Positions 42,952 to 54,834 of a stretch of DNA of 54,834 bases are shown here, one piece after another (position 1 is the first letter of the stretch; each line of letters opens with the position of its first letter). The notes under the pieces are model-generated. The model ran no database searches and was not told the DNA's origin. It saw nothing but the letters and a program-made list of their open reading frames with translations. A program made the position numbers and the translations under genes. Origin of the DNA: Acanthamoeba castellanii str. Neff (lineage: Eukaryota; Discosea; Longamoebia; Acanthamoebidae); NCBI RefSeq assembly GCF_000313135.1, contig NW_004457364.1, positions 111,306 through 166,139 of the forward strand, given 5' to 3'.

Positions 42952-44839
42952 CTAGAGCACGTAGTCCGCCGGGTGGTAGTACTCGGCCAACAACCGATAA
43001 ATGTACGACGGGCTGTGCCCACCACTGCACAAAACAAAAATATAGTCAGTTATTAATTATCACTTGTTATTTGTTATTTGTTATTTATTTGTTATTTGTT
43101 ATTTGTTATTTGTTATTGTTGTGTTGTGGGTGGGGTAGGGAGCGTGTACACGTTGGTGACGAAGAGGGAGACGAGCTCGGGCGGGACGTAGTCGTAGGCG
43201 GGGCTCTCGACGTGCAGCTGGTCGATGTCGGTCGTCTCCTCGAAGGGCATGATCGACCCGGGCGGGTTGTAGCAGTTGAACGAGTCCTGCTCGGCCGTCG
43301 GGTAGAGCGGACACAGCTTGTAGAGACCCATGCACACCACCACCGGCACCTATGACCCCATCACCACCTTATGTGAGCACGACACGCAACACGACACGCG
43401 ACACGACACGCGTGGGGTGTAGGGTACGGCGTGGTGCTTGGCGGCGAGGGCGACGGCGTGGGAACCGGTGAAGGCGATGAGGCCGCCGTTGGCGAGCACG
43501 GCGTGGGTGCCGAGGATGACCTTGTTGGTGCGCGCCATCATCGCAAAGATCGCCGAGTCGGGGATGATCGTCGTCTCGATGCCCGCACGCGACAGCGAGG
43601 CCGCCGTCTCATTACCTTTTTCATTTGTTTTGTTTTGTTTTGTTTAGCACACGCGTGAACGACACGCGCCGCACACCGCACACACTCACTGCGTCGCACA
43701 CAGCACACACACCGCACGTGCGATGGAGAGGTAGGTACCGGTGTACGAGGGCGCGGACTGGGCGACGATGACGTCGAACTTGCGCTTGCGGGCGGCGGCG
43801 ATGAGGAACTCGGCCACGGTCTTCGAGAGGCCGAACGTCATGATCACCTCATTGCTGTGGATGTGTTGAATGGCCTGGCCCACGCAACGCAACATACATA
43901 GAAATGAGTGTGTGCGGTCGTGTGCGTGTGCGTGTGCGTGTGCAGTGTGTGCGGCCGACCTGATCGGAGATGTTGCGGTAGAGGTTGTTGATCTCGTCGA
44001 TGAGCTCGCCCACGGAGGTCTGCACGACGGCCTTGATGTCGTAGGGCTCGGTGTAGACCTCGTCCCGGTCGTGCCCGAGCATCTTGTAGAGGGCGGGCGA
44101 CGAGTGCGGGTCCAGCACGCGCGCGATCTCCTCGCTGCCCTCCTCCTGGTTCTCCTGGTACTGGCACGCCAGGTACTCCTCGCGGATGATCGACAGCACT
44201 CGCCGCACCACGTTCCCGATGGTCAGCTCTGTGTTGCGCGTGTGCGCACGCACGGGTAAGCTCACCGCACGCGCGCACAACACGACACGACACACGACGA
44301 CACGCACGACACGACACACGCGGGGGTACCGAGGGGAGCGGCGCTGATGAGGAGCTTGCCGATCTCCTTGACACGCTCGATGACGGTCTGGGCGGAGGTC
44401 CAGCGCGAGGAGGAGACGACGACCTTCATGACCTCGGCCGTGGCGATGGCCACGCGGTAGGAGCCGGCCAGCTCGCGTCGGCGTAGCGAGTCGATGATGC
44501 ACTTGAACTTGGTGTCGAAGCCCTTGGACACGATCGTGCGGCCGGCCTGATTTGTATTTGTATTTTTATGTTTGAGACAAATTAGAAAAATAAAACAATC
44601 ATTATCATTGAATAATCGGAGTGAAGAGAGAAGAGGCATTTTTTTTTTTTTTTTTTACATCAAATCATGATCGATGCATGTTTCCAATTGAAGGAAGGGG
44701 TTGGAAACTAGTGAATGGAAAATGGAGGAGGTACCTGGTGGGTGTGAGTGGTGATCATGTCGGATTGAGCCAGGGCACTCAATTCGCCGGGGCGCACCTT
44801 GCTCGTGCCCAGGTCGCCCAAGAAATCGTCGTCAGACAT
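42952..44839 (-). CDS. EIF2B2: Translation initiation factor eIF2B subunit beta
   Basis: A regulatory subunit of the eIF2B guanine-nucleotide exchange factor that recycles eIF2-GDP in the cytosol. The start [20 protein letters not shown] is followed by [20 protein letters not shown], a helical N-terminal part ([38 protein letters not shown]). The Rossmann-like IF-2B domain holds [78 protein letters not shown] and [15 protein letters not shown]. The C-terminus reads [20 protein letters not shown] plus [19 protein letters not shown]. The ending and the [12 protein letters not shown] insert identify beta rather than alpha or delta. About eight exons; divergent from the RNPS1-like gene only 202 bases away. 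Confidence 0.95.
43061..43123. repeat. (TTATTTG)n short tandem repeat in an eIF2B-beta intron
   Basis: Repeated TTATTTG units lie between the exon ending SLFVTNV and the last exon; on the coding strand the repeat reads CAAATAA. Confidence 0.85.
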
Positions 44840-45041
44840 GGTGCAGAGTGTAGGTGCGGTGATGATTTCGACAATTGAAGCCAAAATCGAATGTGTAAGA
44901 ATTTATTCTTGTTTTATTGTAAGCCTGCGCAAATCGTGCACGGTCAGCAAACAAATTTCCAGACTTTTCTTTGGTGCTTTTCCTCTTGCTACTCCACTTA
45001 TTCGATTCTACCAATTACCTCTACTCATCTGATCTAGAAGC
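44840..45041. promoter_or_regulatory. Short shared upstream region of eIF2B-beta and the RNPS1-like gene
   Basis: These 202 bases separate two divergent ATGs. The spacer is AT-richer than the genes and holds no other feature; a bidirectional promoter is inferred. Confidence 0.45.
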
Positions 45042-46473
45042 ATGTCGTACGTGCTGTAGTTCCTGCTCTCTTCCACTCAATCTAATTGACTGATTCCTTT
45101 TGTGATTCGAATCGCCCCCTAATGTACAAAATTGCATCGTTTTCTCTTCTACTCTACTTACCACAATCGCATTGGCAGGTCGCCTGCCCGTGCCGACGCT
45201 AAGGAGGCCAGATCCAGCCGCTCGCCGGCTGCGCGCAAATCCTCCAAGTCGAGGTCCAGCAGGCCGCGATCGAGGTCCCCTTCGCGCTCTCACTCATCTT
45301 CTCGTTCCGCCTCTAGGTCCAGGTCGCGCTCTGGCTCCCGGTCGTCGAGGTCGAGCTCCAGGAGCAGCAGCAGCCGGTCGCGATCGCCCAGCAGCTCGCG
45401 CTCGCGCTCCAGGAGCCCTCGTCGCGGCCGCAGCCGCAGCCCACGCCGCAGCCCCGCTCGCTCGCCCAGGTACTACTCGCCGCACACGCCGCACACGCCG
45501 CACATGCACTCACCGCTGCGTATGCGTGTGCGCAGGCGGAGGAGTCCCTCGCCGCAGCCAAAGAAGCTGCACGTGGGCAATCTGACGCGCAACGTGAACG
45601 AGGAGCACCTGCGGGAGATCTTCGGCCAGTGGGGCAAGCTGCTGAGGGTCGAGCTCGGCTGGGACCGTCGCATCGACCAGCCCAAGGGCTTCGCCTATGT
45701 AGAGTATGACAAGTACGCCGACTCGGTCGAGGCCCTCAAGCGCATGGACGGCGTACGCCATTCTTACCACCAGCATCGACGACCTCAGCACAATCTTCTG
45801 ATTGGTCTTCTCACGTGTGTGGTGTGTGTTGTGTGTGTTGTGTGTGTGTGTGTGTCGGGCTTCAGGGCCAAATTGATGGCAACGTGGTGAAGGTGCAGGC
45901 CATCCTGCCGCCCAGGCGACGTTCGCCCGGCCCGTGGTCGCGAGGCCCCGGACCCTACCACGGCCGATCGCCGCCTCGTGGCGTCGGCGGCTTCCGGGGC
46001 CGACGATCGCCCCCTCGCGGCGGCGGTCGCTTCGGCGGTGGCGGTGGCCCGCGTGGTCGCGCCTACTCGCCCGCCGGCGGTCGCTTTGGCGGCGGCAGGC
46101 GCAGCCCGCCGCGCGGTGGCATGCGTGGTCGCTCGCCGTCGCCGCCTCCGCGCGGTGGCCCGCGTGGTCGCTCGCCCTCGCCGCGCTACGGCGGCGGTCG
46201 CAAGAGGCGGTCCTTCTCGCGCTCGCCCAGCCCGCCCAGGAGGCGCAACTTCTCGCCCCGGAGCAGATCGCCCTCGCCCATGCGTCGCGGCAGGTACCAA
46301 CCCCGTGTGTGTGTGTGTGTGTGTGAGTGCGTGTGTCGTGTGTGGCCGGCGTACCGGTGTGTCGTTCGTGTTCTGGTGGTTTGTTTGACTTGTGTTTGAT
46401 ACCAACTTGCGAGATTGACTCTTTTCCCTACGTGTATACATGTAGGAGCAGGAGCAGGAGCAGGAGCAGGTAA
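45042..46473 (+). CDS. RNPS1/SR45-like RNA-binding protein
   Basis: RNPS1 joins ASAP/PSAP and the exon-junction complex in splicing and mRNA surveillance in the nucleus. A five-base first coding exon (ATGTC, then donor GTACGT) joins TCGCCTGCCCG, giving MSSPARADAKE. A long RS domain follows (SRSRSPSSSRSRSRSPRRGR). One RRM begins KKLHVGNLTRNVNEEHLREI (RNP2) and has KGFAYVEYDKYADSVEALKR (RNP1) and MDGGQIDGNVVKVQAILPP. The MDGGQIDG join across an intron is typical of RNPS1. An RGG/RS-rich tail ends in four RS repeats and a stop at 46471-46473. The last splice (AG|GAGCAGG) keeps the RS frame. The tiny first exon is inferred from phase and is less sure than the rest. Confidence 0.9.
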
Positions 46474-46682
46474 AGCTGCACAACTACAGCCAGCAGCGGT
46501 AAAGGAATGCGTGCGCATTTCAAGAAACAGGAAACAAAGAAAAGGAAAACAATATTGAAAAACGCCAACACCTTTTATCTGGGATCATCGACCAAGTCTG
46601 CAGACCAAACCAACTTGCCTGCAACGAACGCGAACCAACAAACCTTGACCTGCACCACAACGAGAAGGCCACCCCACATACC

Positions 46683-49441
<2,759 letters not shown>

Positions 49442-50049
49442 TATGACCAAACATGTATTTAGTCCCACTACACTTTTTCTTGTTCCTTTTGCCCTACACA
49501 CCTTCTCTGTCCATCCTCCTGTCTGTATGCTCAGAGGCACTCACAACACAGCCTGGTGGTGCTGTGTGGGTGGTGCCAGTGTCTTTGAGAGAGGTCTGGT
49601 GCTGTGCAGCCTTGCCACAGTGGGACAGGAGCAAAGTTCTGTACTGACCACCCAGATGTGCATGTGCCTCTCCAAGACTGGCCTTGCCCCACCAAGCACA
49701 ACGCAACCTTCAACCACTTTTATCTTTGGTGTTTATGCCTGATTGGTCCGCCGGAAAAGTTTGCCCCGCCCTGCAACAGGCGATTGTAGATTGCCCAATC
49801 GTCGCCTGCAGAACAGCGGAGCTGCAACATCCGTCCATATCCGGATTGCCAGAAAGTGCATGACCGCCGGCGACAGGATGATCCACCATTGCGGACAATT
49901 GCGGCTCCACCAATCAACCAGCTTGGTCTTCTTCGCAGAGCATTCGACAACAGTAGCACTCAAACACTCCAACCTCCCCAACACAACACACAACCACACA
50001 ACAACGACAGTGTGCGACACTGCTCCCTCCCAACACCACCACCACCCTC
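49442..50049. other. Intergenic between glycerol kinase and histidine kinase
   Basis: No gene is supported. The first 300 bases have the lower-GC, non-host-like composition of the 7-9.8 kb island. Further right is a hairpin with stem CAGGCGA/TCGCCTG (49777-49808) and ATCCG/CGGAT (about 49829-49846). A CA-rich run precedes the histidine kinase ATG. Confidence 0.4.
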
Positions 50050-52951
50050 ATGGCGCTCACATCTCTACTTGGCCGCCGTTCGCGCGGCTGCATCCCCGAC
50101 CTCAAGCCTCCGCCGGCGCACTCAACGGCGCCGCTGGGGGGGAGTGACGAGACGACTGAATCGATAGAAGAGGAAGACTTCCGCAAGGCCTTCCTCCATC
50201 TTTTCATCATGATCCACTGCGCGGGGTCGAGCGTGTTGGCACTGCTCCAGATCGCCTTCGAAGACTACTCCTTCGCCTCCGCAGCTTCGCTCATTCTCAG
50301 CATGGCCACCGCCGCGCTGCTCTTCATCTGCCTCTACCACCCGCTCACCTTTTCATCTACTTCTACATCATCATCTTCTTCATCTTCTTCTTCATCAACT
50401 TCCAGCACGGGTGGCGTGGACTTGCGTGTGGGCCTCTATGCCTACTGCGGCCTGCTCGACGTGGTGATGAGCGGCGTCGTGCTCACCGACCCCCAGGAGC
50501 GCGACGTCTACATGTGGTTCCTCGCCATCCCCTTTCTCTTCCTCCACGCCCGCGGCGTGAGGTCGTGCGTGGTGGCGCTCGTCGCCGTCTGCGTGCAGAC
50601 CACAGTCCTTCGCTATCTTCGGCGACACTACGACTGGTCTACGACTGGACATGCACCACCCACGTTGCGAGAGACCATCATCGGTACACCGCACCTTTGT
50701 GATTCACCTTGACTCGGAACACGACTGTGACTGACTTGGCGTTTGTGTGTCGTGTCGTGTCGTGTGTGTCGCGTGTGTGTGTGTCGTGGTGTCAACAGGG
50801 GAAACGTACTGCGATTGTTTCTTGTGGATACTGCTCACGACGCTCACGGCTTGCCATCACCATGCTCGAGTGCAAGCGACCAATCGCCTGCGCGCCGCGA
50901 TCAAGGAAAAGGAGGCCATCAACTGCGAACTGCGGCGGGCCATGCAGGCCAAGTCCGAGTTCCTGGCCAACATGTCTCACGGTACGCAGCCCATCACCAC
51001 ACGCCACCGTACAACACACACTGTCACACACACACACACACCCACCACAACTCACAGTCGCAAAATGCAGAGCTGCGCACGCCAATGCACGGCATCGTCG
51101 CAATGAGTCGCGAGCTCCAGGACACGACTGAACCCTGCTCGAAAGTGCACGACGCGGTCGACGTCATATCAAGTAGATTTCCTCTCTTTCTCTCTGTTCT
51201 CTCACTCAGTGCTGACCACGTGTCGTTCTTCGCAGCCTGCGCGGAGCATTTGCTGTCGCTCGTGAGCGACATTCTCGACTTTGAGCGCGTCGAGTCCAAC
51301 AAGCTGCAGCTCGAAAACATACCCTTCTCGGTGGCCACCGAGGCCCAAAAGGCCGTACGCCTGCTCCAGCTCACCGCCGGTACCCGCCTTCTCACCCATG
51401 TCACCACTCTGCTACCAGTCGTGCCTGACGTGTTGTTGTTTGTTTGTTTGTTTGTTTGTTTGTTTGTTGATCGATTCAGACAAGAAGGGCATCAGCCTCA
51501 CATTGCAGAACGAGGTGGCCCACCCGTGGCGCCGAGGCGACCCACTCCGGTGCCGTGTTCCCGATTGCTAAGTGTGTGTGTGGTTCGATTGAGGTTGACC
51601 GGCGCGCCGTGGCACACACAGGTTCCGGCAGGTGCTGGGCCACATCCTGTCCAACGCCGTCAAGTTCACACCCAGCAAGGGCTCTGTGTCTGTGCGCCTA
51701 CGCAACGACGAAAACAACCCCGTGACGGGGGTGATCGCGTCCGTGACCGACACCGGCACCGGCATTACGCCAGACAACCTGCAGCAACTCTTCACTGTAC
51801 GAATTACTCTCGTGTGGTGTTCCAAGTTGGCAACTTTCACACACACTCACACACGACACACACACTCACACACATGACACGACACACACCACACACACGA
51901 CACACACACCATCATACTGCAGCCTTTCTCGCAGCTGGACTCGTCGATCGGCCGCAAGTACGGCGGCTCGGGTCTCGGGCTGGCCCTCAGTGGACGGCTG
52001 TGTCGTGCCATGGGCGGCTCGATCGAGTGCGAAAGCCAGCTCGGACATGGCTCCACGTTCACGTACGCCCACCCACCTCTCCTCCGTTCTGTGCAGTGCG
52101 GCCGCCACTTCATGAAGAGTTACGTTGATGTTTGTTTCCCGCCAGGTGCCGGTTTGCTCTGCCGGTTGTGCCGCAGGAAGACCGCAGGAGCGCAGGCGCC
52201 ACCGTGACAGCGGGTGCACTGCCCCGGCCGGCTGATGGAGCACAGCTGAGTGCGGGCTTTGACCACCTCCATGTGCTGTTGGTGGAAGACAACGCCATCA
52301 ACCAGAAGGTGGGCCTGCGCATGCTCACGCAACTCGGCTGCAAAACAAGGGTTCGCCGCAACCTCCACACAAGGTTCGAGTTCGATTTGATGATCTTGTG
52401 CTGATCGACGCCGACTATCATTAGGTGGCGTCGAACGGGGAGGATTGCCTGAAGCTGATGACGCAGAGCTCAGACCGCGAGAGCCCCTTCGACATTGTTC
52501 TCATGGACTGTCAGATGCCCGGTACCTAACTTTTGGCTGTTTTTCCACCACTGGGATGGCTCACCGACTCTTGACTCTGTTTTTGTTGTTGGCCGGCTCA
52601 AGTCATGGACGGGTTCGAGGCCACCCGGCGCCTCCGAAGCATGGGGGCGCAGCGGCACGGCAGGCCGCTCACCATAGTGGCCCTGACCGCTTCCGCGACC
52701 AAGGTACTGTGTTGCTCACCACCTCATCAGCAGCAGCGGTGCAGTGTACCACCAACACCTTATGTCTGTCTGCTGATCTGTTGATGTTGGGTGCTCGCGA
52801 GACACAGGAGTACGCGCAGCGGTGTCTCGAAGTGGGCATGTCCGATGTGCTGTTCAAGCCGCTGCAGCGTGAGGACCTTGTGGCCACCCTCCGCAAGTGG
52901 ACAGCCACCCAACACCACCAGCTCGCCGAGACCAAACCTACTTCGACGTAG
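50050..52951 (+). CDS. Membrane-bound hybrid histidine kinase
   Basis: A two-component sensor that autophosphorylates a His and passes phosphate to its own receiver domain. The start [19 protein letters not shown] leads into several membrane helices ([68 protein letters not shown]). Then come a helical linker ([15 protein letters not shown]) and the H-box [16 protein letters not shown], split by an intron. The ATPase has [14 protein letters not shown] (N), [12 protein letters not shown] (G1), [20 protein letters not shown] (F, G2). The receiver has [37 protein letters not shown] with the phospho-acceptor Asp, [10 protein letters not shown] and MSDVLFKPL. It ends AETKPTST at 52951. There is no extracellular sensor of note, only short loops. 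Introns carry CACACA and TTTG repeats. Confidence 0.92.
51438..51469. repeat. (TTTG)n tandem repeat in a histidine kinase intron
   Basis: About seven TTTG/GTTT units lie between the exon ending LLQLTAG and the exon starting [10 protein letters not shown]. Confidence 0.85.
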
Positions 52952-53131
52952 AGGACTCATCAAGAGCCAGTGCTGGGGTAGATGCGGTGACCGTGGCTAA
53001 CCCGACTTCAATCTTGATAAGTCTTAGTCAAGATCTTCTTGGGCTGGCTAGAGCTTTGGGGTGGGTTCGTTATTTGCAGCTTTTCTATTCTCTGCTTTTC
53101 CACAAAGCTCCTCTCGAGAGGGAGGGGCGAG
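52952..53131. other. Spacer 3' of the histidine kinase
   Basis: Nothing is recognised beyond the presumed 3' UTR and upstream region of the tentative small gene. Confidence 0.4.
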
Positions 53132-53419
53132 ATGATGATGCCAAGCGAGAAGAGCGGGGAGGGCGAGTTCCGGGTGGGCGAGAAGAGCGAGAGGGTGAGG
53201 GCTTGGGTCGAACTGGTAGAGAGAGGTAGAGGGAGTTGCTCTCGACGTCCCCGTCACAAAATCTCAACATCTCCGTGCAGACTTTCATGGCTCCCAACTT
53301 CAGGCTGGACGACTACAGCTTCCAAATGTACACACACACACTCTCTCTCAATTCCACTTGTTTGTTCTCAAGTTGCTATTAAGTTGTGTGATGCTGTGCA
53401 GCAGCTGCCATCTCGAGTA
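53132..53419 (+). CDS. Tentative three-exon small protein (unknown)
   Basis: ATG at 53132 gives MMMPSEKSGEGEFRVGEKSE and RVRAWVEL, ending at a donor GTAGAG. The acceptor CCGTGCAG keeps frame into TFMAPNFRLDDYSFQ. A donor GTACAC and acceptor TGTGCAG then lead to a short end and TAG at 53417-53419, about 50 residues. Splice phases agree at both joins, which is why I list it, but there is no recognised family and chance is possible. Confidence 0.3.
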
Positions 53420-53674
53420 GAGCAGGTCGCCCAAGTCGGCAGCCGCGGTGCGGTACGCTGCGCAGCCGCCAAGCGGGGGAGGAACCACCACCGCTACGGG
53501 TGATGTTTCTTGCGAGGGTGACCACGGTTGAACCCAAGCGGACGGCAAGGAGCGTCAGCAAGAGCAAGTCGCACTTGTTGGGAACGAGAAACAAAAAAGT
53601 AGTGCACGACGGCGGGCGTGCGTGTGCTCCCAAACCGTTTTCGTGCTTGGCGCCAAACGTTCTCTGTAAATGAA

Positions 53675-54834
53675 TCAGTTGCCGGCAGAGAGCCAGTCGA
53701 CGGTGAGCTGGAGGAGCGGCAGCTTGCGCTTGGGCACGTCGCCAGCGAGAACACCCCGGCGCCGCAGCATCTGCCGGAGAGTGAACACGTCGAGCTTGGC
53801 GTCGTCCTTGAGCTTGGCCAGTCGGCGCACCTCGGCCTCCAGCTCCTTCTCCTCGCGCTTTTCTGCCGACGCCTCCTTCTGCTTCTGCTTCTTCTTCGCG
53901 GGCTTGGTCTTGGCGTCGTGGTCATCATTCTTTTCGTCGTCGTCGTCTTCGTTCTTCTTCTCTTTGTCCTCTTTATCTTCGTTTTCGTTTTCGTTGTCGT
54001 TTTCGTTCTTTTTCTTGTCGGCCTCGCTGGTGCTCTTTCGCTTCCGCTTGCCAGGGCGGTGCGTGGTGACGACTCGCGACGCTTTGTTGGCGTACTGACG
54101 CGCGAGGCTCAAGGCCGTCATGCGCATGCCCTTGGTTTTGACGTCAGCGCGTGCGCCACATTCCAAGAGACATCGCGCCATCTCCTCGTAGTTGTACAGC
54201 ACTACAGCTCATAGACAGCACACAACACAACACAACACAACACACACAACACACACAGTACACACATCACATATCACATATCACATGTCACATAGCAAAC
54301 GCAAGCAAGCGGAGGTGCGTGTGACAGTACCGGCGTGGTGCAGAGCTGTGCACAGACCGAGATCGCAACCACTGCCGAATGCGAAGTTGATGTCGACGCC
54401 GTGATCGACGAGGAAGCGGCACACGGCGACGTCGCCTCGCTGCAGCGCGGGCGAGGTGAGACACTCGCGCCACACGCCTGGGCCGAGGGCCGGCGCCAGG
54501 TGCTGCAGCATCTCCATAGATGGACGCTCAGCTGCATAAATGATAGGAAAAAAAAAATATCAACATTACACATTCCATAAATGCCAATCAGACGGTGCCC
54601 ACAGATAGATGACGTCATCAAGTTGCGTGCGCGCACCTCGGGACAGGGCGGTGACCATGTGCCGACCCTGCAGAGTCGCCCCGTGCCGCTGCAGCAACTG
54701 CACGATTGCAAGGTTGCCCGAGCTGATCGCAGATTTGATCGGGTCGCTCACCCACGCATGCATCGGCCTACGTAGGTTGGCGTGTGCGTGTTATGTTGTG
54801 CGTGCGTGCGTGCGCTTGTGGGGAAAAGAGTACT
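53675..54834 (-). CDS. Ankyrin-repeat protein with acidic/basic linker and SAP-like C-terminus; runs off right edge
   Basis: On the minus strand, from the edge: DPIKSAISSGNLAIVQLLQR and HGATLQG (about 54670-54745) is an ankyrin repeat. The next exon has QRGDVAVCRFLVDHGVDINF then CTALHHAGT (54320-54520), and the next YEEMARCLLECGARADVKTK with TALSLARQYA (about 54090-54200). A highly charged Asp/Glu/Lys/Asn linker follows. The end, DVFTLRQMLRRRGVLAGDVP and LLQLTVDWLSAGN, resembles a SAP-type helix pair and stops at 53675. An in-frame ATG at 54763 could be the start, but the repeat pattern and a possible acceptor near 54772 suggest more exons beyond the window. A nuclear role is possible from the SAP-like end, but this is a guess. 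Confidence 0.72.

Noticed and set aside
49445..49740. Remnant of the same element as at 8.2-8.6 kb, suggested by a HPD-x-H Cys/His patch and composition
   Set aside because: The similarity is only a few residues and I could not align the bases; kept as intergenic.

Overview
The window is nuclear DNA from an intron-dense, GC-rich protist. I read it as a free-living amoeba of the Acanthamoeba type. The basis is G/C-ending codons, very short intergenic spaces, genes split into many short exons, a recurrent donor of the form GTACG(T/C), and gene content that mixes animal, fungal and bacterial-type families. This is recognition from sequence alone; no database search was run.

Layout, left to right. 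A minus-strand fragment at the left edge may be the N-terminus of a small membrane protein. A full-size PDR/ABCG transporter follows (minus, 554-6942). Next is an island of lower GC (about 7140-9780) with a decayed DDE transposase. Then come a filamin-HECT E3 ligase resembling AREL1 (plus, 10248-14555), a SAM methyltransferase (minus), a COX20-like cytochrome oxidase assembly factor (plus) and an OTUD5-like deubiquitinase (minus, broken by a 697-base N gap). They are followed by SNF5/SMARCB1 (plus), an ankyrin/F-box protein (plus), an ML-domain lipid-binding protein (minus) and an Mpv17/PMP22 protein (plus). A minus-strand cluster of four small paralogous proteins of unknown function (28551-30827) comes next. 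After it lie an RBR E3 ligase with a membrane tail (minus), EME1 (plus), a PstS-like phosphate-binding protein with a C-terminal membrane anchor (plus), a DASH/Dam1 subunit DAD1 (plus), an F-box/beta-propeller-like protein (plus), eIF2B-beta (minus), RNPS1-like SR protein (plus), membrane-anchored glycerol kinase (plus), a hybrid histidine kinase (plus) and an ankyrin protein running off the right edge (minus).

There is no operon logic. Several neighbours are divergent pairs sharing short upstream regions: methyltransferase/COX20, OTU/SNF5, ML/Mpv17, RBR/EME1 and eIF2B2/RNPS1. Four genes touch the ubiquitin pathway (HECT, OTU, RBR, F-box), but that is probably chance in an amoeba rich in such genes.

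The most unusual signals are these. (1) Between the ML and Mpv17 genes lie two related copies of about 130 bases whose three hairpins differ by compensating base changes while the loops stay the same, which suggests an undescribed structured RNA or element. (2) The tandem family of small proteins shares a Y-[DE]...RWEA-type motif. (3) A DASH subunit and a PstS-type protein sit in an amoeba. (4) Most introns consist largely of degenerate ACACG/CGTGT pentamer tracts, in either orientation. Several genes show apparent one-base frame breaks that look like draft-assembly errors more than true pseudogenes.
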